In this document: positions 1-8,347 of the stretch, piece after piece
Layout: each line of letters opens with the position of its first letter
Position numbering within the stretch: position 1 is the first letter of the stretch
Assembly: GCA_012103315.1 (NCBI GenBank)
Contig: WLWZ01000006.1
Location: 161,474-225,473 of the forward strand
Reading direction: 5' to 3'
Length of the DNA stretch: 64,000 bases
Origin: Alphaproteobacteria bacterium
GTDB lineage: Bacteria; Pseudomonadota; Alphaproteobacteria; MPNO01; UBA2964
Program-made: the position numbers and the translations under genes
The notes under the pieces: model-generated
Told to the model about the DNA's origin: nothing
What the model saw: only the letters and a program-made list of their open reading frames with translations
Database searches by the model: none

Positions 1-1
1 A

Positions 2-343
2 TCGAAACATCTCTCGGTAATAAGCTGGGATGAAGATGACACCCCAGAGGGAGGAAGCGCTCTAACTTGGTGGGGCGGTTTCTTTGAAAACGGAATGCGC
101 TGGAAGGATTATGTGGGTGAGTTTGATGCAAAAACTCAACGATATATGGAAGTTGCTAGACACTCCGCTATAGAAAACAAAGTCAAAGTATCAGGGGGCG
201 TTCACCAGTCGGGAGGCATCACCCCTGTATTTTCGGATGGTGCCTATTTTTTAATGTCTCTGAGATCTTGGGGGGACTTTATGGCTGCCGTTTGGAGCGA
301 GGAAGAAAACAAGAATTATAGTTATCTCGATTTTTATGGGTAA
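2..343 (+). CDS. Unknown protein, 3' part only
   Basis: The frame is open from the first bases of the window, so the true start lies upstream; 113 residues are visible, ending with NYSYLDFYG before TAA. The segment is rich in Trp, Asp and Glu (for example TWWGGFFENGMRW) and has no signal peptide or membrane segment. I do not recognise a family. It is followed 9 bp later by another small gene on the same strand, so the two may be co-transcribed. A start at the internal ATG (95) is unlikely because coding-like sequence continues upstream of it. Confidence 0.55.
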   Translation, partial: SKHLSVISWDEDDTPEGGSALTWWGGFFENGMRWKDYVGEFDAKTQRYMEVARHSAIENKVKVSGGVHQSGGITPVFSDGAYFLMSLRSWGDFMAAVWSEEENKNYSYLDFYG

Positions 344-352
344 TATGGCGTC

Positions 353-550
353 ATGAGTGGAATTTTTTATTACGGCGTCAAAGTGCGTTGGAACGATGGA
401 AGTAGCGAAATGTTCCGATACGATACCGAGGAAGACGCTCGTGCCGCTGCGCAATACCAACTTGTAACCAATTGGGAAAGAACCAAGAGCGCCTTTTTTG
501 TTGGTCGGCGCGTAAACTTGCACGGTTTATGGCGATCACTATTTGGCTAG
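353..550 (+). CDS. Small unknown protein (65 aa)
   Basis: A short soluble protein beginning MSGIFYYGVKVRWNDGSS, with an acidic and Ala-rich middle and a basic C-terminus. It starts 9 bp after the preceding partial gene. No strong ribosome site is visible, so translational coupling is possible. The alternating hydrophobic/charged start suggests a small beta-sheet followed by a helix (EEDARAAAQYQL). No family is recognised. It could be a remnant of accessory DNA, since the 518 bp that follow hold no gene. Confidence 0.45.
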   Translation: MSGIFYYGVKVRWNDGSSEMFRYDTEEDARAAAQYQLVTNWERTKSAFFVGRRVNLHGLWRSLFG

Positions 551-609
551 ACCGTACTAGATGTTTCGTTGTCAGTTGTTGGCGTAACAGAGGAAAGAAC
601 TAGGCCAAA

Positions 610-636
610 TGTCTGCTAACGGGTGCAAAGCGGACA
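610..636. repeat. Short inverted repeat
   Basis: TGTCTGCT and AGCGGACA are complementary apart from one G-T pair and flank an 11-nt spacer. There is no T tract beside it, so a terminator role for the small genes upstream is possible but not supported. Its form resembles intergenic palindromes scattered through alphaproteobacterial genomes. Confidence 0.35.
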
Positions 637-805
637 CTGGTTTCAGAAGCTGTCGTTTCCGTCAATAGCCAATAGTGGACGTAGAACCATTGTCTATGGT
701 TGCACAAAAAATTGAAAAGTACCTCTCGTCGCCACCTATAAATTGAGTTCAAATCATCTATACTTGTACATGAGCGCGGTTATTATGGCAATCTCCTCCA
801 GGGTG

Positions 806-912
806 CGGTTGGCTGGGGGAATTTTCGACAAGGTAAATTACTGAGGTACGTTCAGCACCTCAGGTAAATTAATATTCCCGACTCGGCTGTGAGGTCGATA
901 ACGGGCCAACCG
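806..912 (+). ncRNA. Candidate structured RNA (branched fold)
   Basis: Nested complementary arms: an outer 8-bp perfect stem CGGTTGGC (806-813) with GCCAACCG (905-912); inside it GGGAAT (817-822) with ATTCCC (874-879), which encloses CTGAGGT (841-847) with ACCTCAG (857-863); and a second short arm 880-884 with 891-896 containing one bulge. Together these make a three-way junction. A direct repeat AGGTAAATTA (831-840 and 862-871) flanks the innermost hairpin. It lies about 155 bp before the propeller gene, so a 5' leader element or a separate RNA are both possible. It does not match any riboswitch consensus I know. Confidence 0.35.
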
Positions 913-1068
913 GAGGCAACCGATAAAACTGTTTTTGGACAACCTTACCTGTGGCGGTGTTTTAACGCGCGCCAAATACTGCAGGAGGTCGACCTGGTTG
1001 GTTTAATACGACATCACTGCAATAGGTCTTAAATCTTTAATCCGACAATTAATCTAAGGAAAAAACAA

Positions 1069-2340
1069 ATGTATAAAACCATCTCGAGCTTGGCTTCAGT
1101 GCTAGGGCTTGTCTTGGTCTTCGGTCTCGTTGGACCGACGTCCCAGGCCGCACCGTTCACTCTGACCCAGACTATAGACAACCCGACTCCGACGAGTGGT
1201 GATCTGTTTGGGTCCTCGGTGTCGATCTCCGGCAATAATATGTTGGTTGGGTCGATACTCGGGTCAGGTTCGGGTCAGGCTCATCTATATAACGCTACTA
1301 CTGGCGCATTGCTGCAAACCTTCGATGATCCGACGCCAACGGGGAATGACCTGTTCGGGCTCTCGGTATCAGTATCTGGCAACCATGCCTTAATCGGCGC
1401 ATCAGCCGATGACACGCAAGGTGTCAATGTGGGCCAGGCGCATCTATATAACGCTACTACCGGCGCGTTGCTGCAAACCTTCAATGATCCGAACGTCACG
1501 ACTAATGACCAGTTCGGCGGATCTGTATCAGTATCTGGTAATAATGTGCTGATCGGAGCACGGCGAGATGACACGAACGGTCTGGATGTAGGGCAGGCGC
1601 ATCTGTTCGACGCCACCACTGGCGCGTTACTGCAGACCTTCAACGACCCGACCCCGACAGGTGGTGACCAATTCGGTCGTTCAGTATCAATATCGGGCAA
1701 TAACGTGCTGGTTGGGGCAGTTTCCGATAACACGAACGGACCCGGCGTGGGTCAAGCACATCTTTTTGATGCGACTACCGGTGCGCTGCTACAGACGTTC
1801 AATGACCCAACGCCGACGGGCGCAGATAGTTTCGGTTCATCCGTGGCGATCTCAGGCAACTTTGCGTTAGTAGGCGCCCGACACGACGACACCAGCGGTG
1901 TCGATGTTGGCCAAGCATATCTGTTTGATGCCACGACTGGCGCTCTGCTGCACACTTTCAGTGATCCAACCCCAACGGGCCTGGATAATTTTGGGGTTTC
2001 AGTAGCGATTGATGGCACCAATGTGCTTATAGGAGCCTTTGGCGACGATACTAACGGCGGGGGAGTGGGCCAAGCCTATCTGTTCGATGCACTTACTGGT
2101 GCGTTGCTACAAACTATCGATGATCCAACGCCAACGACCTCCGATGAGTTTGGGGTATCGGTCTCTATCTCTGGCAACAATTTACTGATAGGCGGCCGGG
2201 GAGATGACACCAGCGGGGTCGATGTCGGCCAGGCGCATCTGTTCACTGCCAGTGTCGTGTCCGAGCCTGGAGCGTTGGCAATATTCGGAATAGGTCTCAT
2301 TGGTCTGATGTTGCGTCGTCGAAATAGGAAAATACCATGA
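1069..2340 (+). CDS. PEP-CTERM protein with seven-bladed FG-GAP-like propeller
   Basis: A 423-aa exported surface protein. Residues 1-27 form a signal peptide ending SQA-A. Residues about 31-395 are seven tandem units of about 53 residues, each with an FG-x-SV-x-ISGN strand and a VGQAHLF / TTGALLQTF strand, as expected for a seven-bladed integrin-like beta-propeller. Six units carry a DDTxG loop that may bind calcium; the first unit has lost it. The tail SEPGALAIFGIGLIGL plus an Arg cluster is a PEP-CTERM-type sorting signal, so the protein is probably processed by an exosortase encoded elsewhere. The stop overlaps the next start by 4 bp (ATGA), implying translational coupling. The ligand is unknown. 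Confidence 0.85.
   Translation: MYKTISSLASVLGLVLVFGLVGPTSQAAPFTLTQTIDNPTPTSGDLFGSSVSISGNNMLVGSILGSGSGQAHLYNATTGALLQTFDDPTPTGNDLFGLSVSVSGNHALIGASADDTQGVNVGQAHLYNATTGALLQTFNDPNVTTNDQFGGSVSVSGNNVLIGARRDDTNGLDVGQAHLFDATTGALLQTFNDPTPTGGDQFGRSVSISGNNVLVGAVSDNTNGPGVGQAHLFDATTGALLQTFNDPTPTGADSFGSSVAISGNFALVGARHDDTSGVDVGQAYLFDATTGALLHTFSDPTPTGLDNFGVSVAIDGTNVLIGAFGDDTNGGGVGQAYLFDALTGALLQTIDDPTPTTSDEFGVSVSISGNNLLIGGRGDDTSGVDVGQAHLFTASVVSEPGALAIFGIGLIGLMLRRRNRKIP
1159..2253 (+). repeat. Seven tandem ~159-bp coding repeats
   Basis: The propeller blades are repeated at DNA level with a period near 159 bp; stretches such as the ACTGGCGCGTTGCTGCAAAC-like segment recur in most units with few changes. The first unit is shorter than the rest. 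The similarity suggests expansion by internal duplication. Confidence 0.7.
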
Positions 2341-2684
2341 AGAACCTCTTGGCTTCCCTTTTTGTCATCACGACATCGCTGATTTCAACCCATGCGCACG
2401 CTCAGGAAACCACCAACCGGTGCCTGTTGCTCGGGCCTTTGGCTATCTCCAGCTATATCGCAACTCTGGAACAGGTCGCCCGCAGCAATCGGGCGGAAGG
2501 GGCCCGACAAAGTGCCAACGCCGCAAACGTCATCGGGCTATACGAACGACTGGGTTGTCCGCAGAAAGCGCTAATCACCGCCATTGAATGCCTCAGCACC
2601 CACGTCGTCAAACCAACTGAGAAAAAGAAAATCTCGGCGATTGCGCAGCGATGTATGAAACAGGCCGGAATGCCGACACGATAA
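2337..2684 (+). CDS. Small exported cysteine-containing protein (115 aa)
   Basis: Residues 1-22 are a typical signal peptide (MKNLLASLFVITTSLIS, then AHAQ). The mature part of about 90 residues is predicted helical and contains four cysteines, which could form two disulfides in the periplasm. Its start codon overlaps the stop of the propeller gene, so both proteins are probably made from one mRNA and may act together, for instance as a partner at the cell surface. No sorting tail is present. I do not recognise the family. Confidence 0.7.
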   Translation: MKNLLASLFVITTSLISTHAHAQETTNRCLLLGPLAISSYIATLEQVARSNRAEGARQSANAANVIGLYERLGCPQKALITAIECLSTHVVKPTEKKKISAIAQRCMKQAGMPTR

Positions 2685-2758
2685 ATGGCCCGCGTTATTT
2701 TCAAATATCAACCCACAAAAATATTTTCGTAGGATTCAATCGGTTGGAAGAAGAACAA

Positions 2759-3460
2759 ATGTTTATCTCAAAAAAAGTGATGTCAGGGCTAATTGGTATA
2801 GCCGCAAGTATCTTCATTGCGAGTGCTCAGGCAGCGCCTATTACAGTTCCAACAGGCCTGAACGTCGGCGACAGCTATCGCCTCGCCTTTGTGACTAGCA
2901 ATACTATGAATGCGATTTCATCAAATTTAGCTGATTACAATGCTTTCGTCACCGCCGCAGCGAACAGCCAAGCCACTCTTGCCGCCTTAGGAACTGCTTG
3001 GTATGCAATCGCGTCGAACGCCGCTGGAAATGCACGCAGTAATACCGGGACCGACCCCACGACAGCGACCGGTGTCCCTATTTATCTTCTGGATTCATCA
3101 TCTACAAAATTAGCGGATAACAATGCGGATTTATGGGACGGGACGCGAGATACACCGCTGAATATCACTGAAGCGGGGACCATTTGGACGGGCTCACTGG
3201 TTTGGACAGGTACAGACGCAGACGGGTTACGAACCGACGGGTTTTTCTCCGGCTTCGGTACGACAAAGTTTGGACTCGCGAATGATAGCGGGATGGCGGG
3301 GATCAACGCAGGGAGAACAAATCCGGAATTAAGCGGTAGCATCTACGCCATTTCGGACGTGCTCACAGTAGCAGTGGCCGTCCCCGCACCTGCCGGTTTG
3401 GCTTTATTCGGTTTGGGGATTGCTGGCATAATGTGTGTGTGTCGTAAACGAGCTACGTGA
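2759..3460 (+). CDS. PEP-CTERM-like exported protein (APIT-GLN family)
   Basis: A 233-aa exported protein. The ATG chosen gives a clean signal peptide ending AQA-A; a longer reading from 2651 would add 36 residues with no signal character. The mature protein begins APITVPTGLNVGDSYRLAF and carries ADLWDG and YAISDVLTV motifs, shared with two other genes in this window (15409 and 36522). The tail VPAPAGLALFGLGIAGI followed by basic residues is a variant sorting signal in which the usual Glu-Pro is replaced by Ala-Pro. Function is unknown; a beta-rich extracellular domain is likely. Confidence 0.8.
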   Translation: MFISKKVMSGLIGIAASIFIASAQAAPITVPTGLNVGDSYRLAFVTSNTMNAISSNLADYNAFVTAAANSQATLAALGTAWYAIASNAAGNARSNTGTDPTTATGVPIYLLDSSSTKLADNNADLWDGTRDTPLNITEAGTIWTGSLVWTGTDADGLRTDGFFSGFGTTKFGLANDSGMAGINAGRTNPELSGSIYAISDVLTVAVAVPAPAGLALFGLGIAGIMCVCRKRAT

Positions 3461-3523
3461 ATTCTCTTCAAGGAAACAAAACAACATCGGTAGTCCGACC
3501 AGGCCACTTTTTCTTATTTTTAA

Positions 3524-3595
3524 CTTCCGCTTTGGGTCATTAACGGACGTACTGTCAAAAACATTAGACGTCCGTTGTTTGGGCAGTAGCGGAAG
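3524..3595. terminator. Long imperfect hairpin between convergent genes
   Basis: CTTCCGCT (3524-3531) pairs with AGCGGAAG (3588-3595), and AACGGACGT (3542-3550) pairs with ACGTCCGTT (3568-3576), giving a long interrupted stem. It sits between the convergent PEP-CTERM and TRAP permease genes, where a bidirectional terminator would be expected. No strong T run follows, so it may instead be a dispersed palindromic repeat. Confidence 0.4.
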
Positions 3596-3696
3596 CCTCG
3601 ATGGCAAATTTCTAAGCAACATGCCGGAACGTGTGACGACGAAATTTATGCTGCTGCTTGTGTCGTGCGCGCCAATGTTTGATCCGCGACCGGGTC

Positions 3697-5007
3697 CTAC
3701 ATCAGGCTAACGGGCCAAGCCACGATGATGGGGAAGAACAGGACAATCAGAATCGCCAGTGCGTCGCAAACCAGGAACGGCACGGCGGCGCGATAGATCT
3801 CGTTCATGGTTGTCCCTTTGGGGGCGACGCCTTTCATGACAAACAACCCGGCGCCGAATGGCGGCGATGTCGAACCGGTCTCAATTGCGATCAAATACAG
3901 CACCGCGAACCAGATCGAGTCGAATCCCAGTTTTTCCACGACAGGGACAAAAACCGGCAAGGTTACCAGCATGATCGGGACAGGGCTCATCAGCATGCCC
4001 AACACGATGACCGTTACCAGCATCAGCCCGATGACAGCCAGCGGTCTCACATCAATGCTGAGGACCAGATTGACGAGGCCTTCTGTGGCGCCGGTGAAGG
4101 CCAGCATCTGGGTAAAGGCTAGGGCGCCCGAGATGATCAGCAGCAGCATGACCGAAATTTCCAGGCTGCCGACGATGGCGTTTCTGAACACTTTCCAGCT
4201 CATACGGCGCTGGAATACCGCTAGAAGGAATGTTGCTAAGGCGCCTGATGCCGCGGATTCGCTGGGTGTGGCCAAGCCGGTAAAAATGACACCAACAACC
4301 ATGAATATAATGAAAGCCACTGGCAGGATTTGGGTGGCTGCGATACGCAGCTTCTCTGGCCACGGCACGGTTTCAACTGAAAAAGCGGGAGCCACCTTGG
4401 GGTCCAGCGCGCAACGTCCCAGAATATAGAGCGTATAGAGGATCGCCATGATGATGCCGGGGAGAACGATCGCGATCAGAATGCGGCCGATGGAAAGCTC
4501 GGCGACAACACCGAGCAGAACCGCAAGGCCGCTCGGCGGAATCATAATAGCAAGCCCGCCACTGCCGAGGATCGGGCCGAGCGACATGGGTTTGCCATAG
4601 CCTCTTTTTTCCATTTCCGGGACCAGCGATGACCCGAGGAGGGCGATGCTCCCCATGCTGTTTCCGGTCAGGGTGGAGAACAGAACGCCGCCGCCAACCG
4701 CCATGAGGGCAAGGCGGCCTTTTACACTGCCAAACCATTTGTCGATGGCATCCAGCAGGCTGAGCCCAATACCGGAATGGAACATGATTTCGCCCATGAC
4801 CAAAAACAGGGCCACCGGGACGAGGGTGAAGGTGCTCAATGATTCTGAAACTTGAATGACGAGCTGCGACAGACCGGGCAGCCCGCCAAAAAACAGATAG
4901 GAGCCCACCAAGTTCACCACCAGGAAAGAAAAAGCGACAGGCATGCCGATGAACATCAGCACGAACAGCGACCCCATGATGATTGTAAAGGCTTCCCACC
5001 ATTCCAT
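3697..5007 (-). CDS. dctM: TRAP transporter large permease (DctM), system 1
   Basis: A 436-aa polytopic inner-membrane protein with about 12 hydrophobic segments and the DctM signatures GNSMGSIALLGSSLVPEM and a Pro-rich loop MIPPSGLAVLLG. DctM forms the ion-coupled channel of TRAP (tripartite ATP-independent periplasmic) transporters and works with the small permease DctQ and the periplasmic binder DctP, encoded just upstream. Full length for the family. The substrate cannot be read from the sequence; C4-dicarboxylates and other organic acids are typical. It is the last gene of the minus-strand dctP-dctQ-dctM operon. Confidence 0.93.
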   Translation of the reverse strand: MEWWEAFTIIMGSLFVLMFIGMPVAFSFLVVNLVGSYLFFGGLPGLSQLVIQVSESLSTFTLVPVALFLVMGEIMFHSGIGLSLLDAIDKWFGSVKGRLALMAVGGGVLFSTLTGNSMGSIALLGSSLVPEMEKRGYGKPMSLGPILGSGGLAIMIPPSGLAVLLGVVAELSIGRILIAIVLPGIIMAILYTLYILGRCALDPKVAPAFSVETVPWPEKLRIAATQILPVAFIIFMVVGVIFTGLATPSESAASGALATFLLAVFQRRMSWKVFRNAIVGSLEISVMLLLIISGALAFTQMLAFTGATEGLVNLVLSIDVRPLAVIGLMLVTVIVLGMLMSPVPIMLVTLPVFVPVVEKLGFDSIWFAVLYLIAIETGSTSPPFGAGLFVMKGVAPKGTTMNEIYRAAVPFLVCDALAILIVLFFPIIVAWPVSLM

Positions 5008-5019
5008 GAAATGCGCTTC

Positions 5020-5541
5020 CTATTCTTCTTGCTGGCGGATGGAGAGGGGAAGGCCAAGGGCCGCCCTAACCCCGCGTCGAAAGAACTGGAGCCCGAGAAG
5101 CAGCAGGCCAAAGGGCACCACCGCTGTAATCCAAAAAGTAAGTGGTGCCATCATCGTGGGCTCGCGGATGTCGTTTTGGAACTGATCGATGACGGTCAGC
5201 ACGCCAAACCAGCAAACAATCAAGCAGGTCAACCCCGCCACCGCTGACAATATTATATGGAGCGTCTTAACCGTCTTAGGCCCCATAAATCCAAGAAGAA
5301 GATCGATAGAGACATGCTTGTCATTGCCTAACACCCAGGCCGCTGCCAGGAAGGTCAAATAAAGCAGTGTTATCTCGCTAAGCTCGACCAGCCAGGGATT
5401 TGAAATATCGAAGAACGAGCGGGTGACGATTTCCATACAAATTGCAAGAGTGATCAGCACCATCAACGCGCAAGCGACAGCCGCCAAAAACCCGTTTAGC
5501 CGGTCGAACCATTTTGCCGCCACTGTCAGCACATTGTGCAT
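5020..5541 (-). CDS. dctQ: TRAP transporter small permease (DctQ), system 1
   Basis: 173 aa with four hydrophobic segments, the usual DctQ plan. The conserved entry region contains NPWLVELSEITLLYLTFLAA, which matches the family pattern of Trp-x-x-Glu before the second segment. It ends 12 bp before the dctM start and lies between dctP and dctM, so the three products should form one complex in the inner membrane. The C-terminus is basic and cytoplasmic. Confidence 0.9.
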   Translation of the reverse strand: MHNVLTVAAKWFDRLNGFLAAVACALMVLITLAICMEIVTRSFFDISNPWLVELSEITLLYLTFLAAAWVLGNDKHVSIDLLLGFMGPKTVKTLHIILSAVAGLTCLIVCWFGVLTVIDQFQNDIREPTMMAPLTFWITAVVPFGLLLLGLQFFRRGVRAALGLPLSIRQQEE

Positions 5542-5652
5542 GGATTGTCTGGCTTTTTTAGAGAAGACGTAAGAACGGGTATAGCCGCATCCCCTGACCG
5601 GTATTGTGTCGGCCGGCCAGGTTGATGCGAACTACGTTAAACGAGGTTGACG

Positions 5653-6636
5653 TTACTTCATCAACATTTTCTGAAGCGTTGGGCCATGTTCGGCAGACTT
5701 CTTATTAACCGCAGCCCAGGCGGCATCGAAGACAGTCTTTTTGAATTTAGCCTCTTCAGCAGATGAAAAGCGGACAGTCTTGACCCCATCTGCCTTAAGG
5801 GTTGCATAGCCAGCCTTTAGATTTGCATTCCAGCTGGCTTCATAGGCTACCGGATCGGCATTACGAACAAAGTTGATGACCTTGGCCTGTGTTGCCGCCG
5901 GAACCTTCGCCCATGATTTCGGATTTGCCAGGACGTGGAACGTTGCCCGATAAAAACCAGGATCTACGTAGGCGCCGATGAGACCTTTAAACCGCTTGGC
6001 GACACCAGAAACGCCTGTCACAAAACCCGCGACAACACCCCGTTCCATGGCCGTGTAAATCGCCGGCATGGGCAGAACAATGGGATTGGCGCCAAGGGCC
6101 TTGATCGCCGGAGCGATGGCCGGGAACACGCGAATTTTCATGTTCTTAAAATCACTGAGTGTCTTGATTGGTTTCTTGAGGAAAATGTGAAAACGCAATT
6201 GGGAGACCGGAAGTTCACCAACATAGACCAGCCCTTTTGCTGCGTGCAGCTTGGTCATGTAGGCGTGATAGCCGGTGGACTTAATCTCAGCATATTGCTT
6301 GTTCGAATAGTTGGCCGCACCGGATACGTTCAGGATGCCGTTGGCATAGCTTGGGCTGGTCAGGGTCATATCGACCGAGCCGAGCCGGACAGCATTGGGC
6401 TGCTTGAACTGGGGGACGACTTCCGGGCCGCCGCGCCAATCGATCTTGAATTCGCCAGCAAGCTTGGCATTAATGCGATCGACAAATCCACCGAAGGTTT
6501 TTCCGATAGGTGTTTTTTTCGGCAACATGGACACCATCTTGAGTTTGACCTCAGCGGCAAATGCCGGGGCTGTCGTCAAGACAGGCATGGATAAAACGAG
6601 TGCCGCGCAAACCGGCACGCAAATCTTTTTCATCAT
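5653..6636 (-). CDS. dctP: TRAP transporter substrate-binding protein (DctP), system 1
   Basis: A 327-aa periplasmic solute receptor. The start used here follows a GGGAGA ribosome site by 6 bp; an upstream TTG would add nine residues before the signal peptide. The signal peptide ends PAFA-A. The family Arg that binds substrate carboxylates fits the segment FKNMKIRVFPAIAPAIKALG. The binder delivers its ligand to the DctQM permease encoded downstream. It diverges from the VOC/dioxygenase pair across a 249-bp region, hinting that both units belong to one pathway. Ligand unknown. Confidence 0.9.
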   Translation of the reverse strand: MMKKICVPVCAALVLSMPVLTTAPAFAAEVKLKMVSMLPKKTPIGKTFGGFVDRINAKLAGEFKIDWRGGPEVVPQFKQPNAVRLGSVDMTLTSPSYANGILNVSGAANYSNKQYAEIKSTGYHAYMTKLHAAKGLVYVGELPVSQLRFHIFLKKPIKTLSDFKNMKIRVFPAIAPAIKALGANPIVLPMPAIYTAMERGVVAGFVTGVSGVAKRFKGLIGAYVDPGFYRATFHVLANPKSWAKVPAATQAKVINFVRNADPVAYEASWNANLKAGYATLKADGVKTVRFSSAEEAKFKKTVFDAAWAAVNKKSAEHGPTLQKMLMK

Positions 6637-6885
6637 AAAAATCTCCCATTTGAAATTGAACAATTAATAATTTTGTTGGCTATGCTCATTTGATACGAAA
6701 TCATATTATCACGGTCGTGGCCAACCACAACAACCCCGGCTTTTGATCGAAGACACATCGTATTTCTGCCGTCTGAAGGATGTTGAGGACATACCGCTAG
6801 ATTGGGCGTCTCATATTTCTCCATGCAACGCCGCATCTTCTCTCTGCTATAGTCCCTTACATATTCATGGCTGGGGAGGCTTGCG

Positions 6886-7287
6886 ATGTGGAGTTTTAAC
6901 CGGATTGATCATGTCGTTATCTGGGTGCGTGATCTCGAAAAATCGATGACGTTTTATCAAAAACTCGGCATGGAGATTAACCAGAAATCGCTGGAGGAAT
7001 ATCACGCGGGCAAGACGCCGTTTGTGGCCGTGCGCGTTGGCCCCAACAACCAGATAGATCTGCGGCCCAATCCCGACTGGGTCCCGGTCGAGCGCGAGAA
7101 GGGCAATATGCAGCACATCAATGTCGCGATGGATGACGTCGATAATATCCAGACCGTCATCGACACGCTGGCCGAGCGTGGCCTGACGCCGGACTACGGG
7201 CCCGAGGTTCAGGGTGGCTCGTGGCGCATTGATATATATGATCCCGACAATAATCGGATTGAGATGGCGCTGAACCGTCCGGCATGA
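6886..7287 (+). CDS. VOC (glyoxalase/extradiol) family protein
   Basis: 133 aa in the single-module vicinal-oxygen-chelate fold. The metal triad is visible as H9 (NRIDHVV), H77 (NMQHINV) and E126 (NNRIEM), so the protein should bind a divalent metal and act as an isomerase, lyase or ring-cleaving dioxygenase, probably as a dimer. The TauD-like dioxygenase gene starts 30 bp downstream on the same strand. The TRAP operon diverges upstream, so a role in using the imported compound is a reasonable inference. Confidence 0.85.
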   Translation: MWSFNRIDHVVIWVRDLEKSMTFYQKLGMEINQKSLEEYHAGKTPFVAVRVGPNNQIDLRPNPDWVPVEREKGNMQHINVAMDDVDNIQTVIDTLAERGLTPDYGPEVQGGSWRIDIYDPDNNRIEMALNRPA

Positions 7288-7317
7288 ATTGGCGGGGCGC
7301 TTATGAGGGAACAAAGA

Positions 7318-8166
7318 ATGCAGGTCAATAAACTAACAGACAGCTTCGCGGCAGAAATCGTTGGCGCCAAAGTTGCCGATGATATGAGCGAGACTGATGT
7401 CGACACCATCACCGACGCGTTTCTGGAACATCAGGTTATCGTCATCCGCGACCAGAATATGTCGCCGGTCGAACAGAAGAAATTCAGCCTGCATTTTGGT
7501 GAGCTGGCTTTTCATATTTCCAAGACCAACAAGGACAAGGAGCATCCCGAAATGCTCGTCCTGTCCAACAAGAAGGTCAACGGCAAATGGGTCGGCGCGA
7601 CCAATGCCGGCGATGAATGGCATACGGATTCTTTGTACCAGCCGGTGCCTGCCAAATGCACTATGCTGCACGCGCTCGAGGTGCCAGAGGAGGGCGGTGA
7701 GACCGCCTTTATCAATACTTATGCTGCCTATGAGGCGTTGCCCGAGGAAACCAAACAACGGCTCGACGGCGTACGCGGTATTAACTCGTGGAACCGGTTG
7801 CGCAATCCGCGGGTCAAAGTCCCGGAACAACATGGTGACGGCAAAAGTGTCTATGACACAGGCGCGCCTGACGTGATGCACCCCATTATCCGCACCCACC
7901 CGGAGAGCGGCCGCAAGGCGTTGTTTGTATCGCCACGCCATACGTTATTTGTCGAAGGTCTGCCGGAAGATGAGTCCGAAGACTTGCTACAGGAACTCTT
8001 CGCGGTTCAGCAACGCGAAGAGCATATGTACATCCATAAATGGCAGCTCGGCGATATCCTGATTTGGGACAATCGCTGCACGCTCCATAAAGGTCTAGGC
8101 AAGATTAAAGAACCCGGCATACGGCATCTGCATCGCACGTTGATCGAGGGCACGGTGCCATTTTGA
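7318..8166 (+). CDS. TauD/TfdA family Fe(II)/2-oxoglutarate dioxygenase
   Basis: 282 aa. The Fe(II)-binding facial triad is visible: H102 and D104 in DEWHTDSLY and H257 in CTLHKG, with the 2-oxoglutarate-binding Arg near 269-273 (RHLHR). The family hydroxylates small organic substrates, often releasing sulfite or breaking ether or C-N bonds. The start is placed at 7318 because GAGGGA lies 7 bp before it; the ATG at 7303 lacks such a site. It is probably co-transcribed with the VOC protein. The substrate is unknown. Confidence 0.9.
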   Translation: MQVNKLTDSFAAEIVGAKVADDMSETDVDTITDAFLEHQVIVIRDQNMSPVEQKKFSLHFGELAFHISKTNKDKEHPEMLVLSNKKVNGKWVGATNAGDEWHTDSLYQPVPAKCTMLHALEVPEEGGETAFINTYAAYEALPEETKQRLDGVRGINSWNRLRNPRVKVPEQHGDGKSVYDTGAPDVMHPIIRTHPESGRKALFVSPRHTLFVEGLPEDESEDLLQELFAVQQREEHMYIHKWQLGDILIWDNRCTLHKGLGKIKEPGIRHLHRTLIEGTVPF

Positions 8167-8190
8167 TATTTTCAGCCTACGCCCGCTAAC

Positions 8191-8284
8191 TGTCAGAATT
8201 TCTTACGACTTTTGAGCTGTGCCGTGTTGGGTAACCGCTAACCCTTTGAATACACTCAAAACTTATTATTGGCATACAAATTGC
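8191..8284 (+). promoter_or_regulatory. Sigma-54 promoter with conserved upstream element
   Basis: A -24/-12 promoter TGGCATACAAATTGC lies at 8270-8284, 64 bp before the start codon. A 17-bp element TGTCAGAATTTCTTACG begins at 8191, 79 bp upstream of it, and a second block CTAACCCTTTGAA is at 8238-8250. The same arrangement occurs before three other PEP-CTERM transcription units in this window. Enhancer-binding activators of RpoN usually bind at such a distance. Confidence 0.8.
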
Positions 8285-8347
8285 ATGGATAAGGGCAGGA
8301 CATCGCGCCATAGATCGCGGTGTTAGTAGAGTGATTGAGCAGATTTG

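Larger units (their letters stand above)
551..1068. other. 518-bp gap without protein genes
   Basis: I see no convincing protein gene here. The stretch holds a small inverted repeat near its start and, further on, a set of nested complementary arms that could fold as a branched RNA; both are listed separately. A good ribosome site (AAGGA, 8 bp before ATG) lies at its end for the propeller gene. No -24/-12 promoter of the kind found before other PEP-CTERM genes in the window was found. Confidence 0.6.

Noticed and set aside
740..770. tRNA-like T-arm sequence GTTCAAATC
   Set aside because: No matching acceptor or anticodon stems can be formed around it.
2651..2758. Longer N-terminus for the 2759 protein
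   Set aside because: The extra 36 residues precede a perfect signal peptide and overlap the previous gene.
3806..4429. Long plus-strand frame opposite dctM
   Set aside because: Lies wholly inside a well-supported permease gene, has no family features; it is the shadow of biased codon use.
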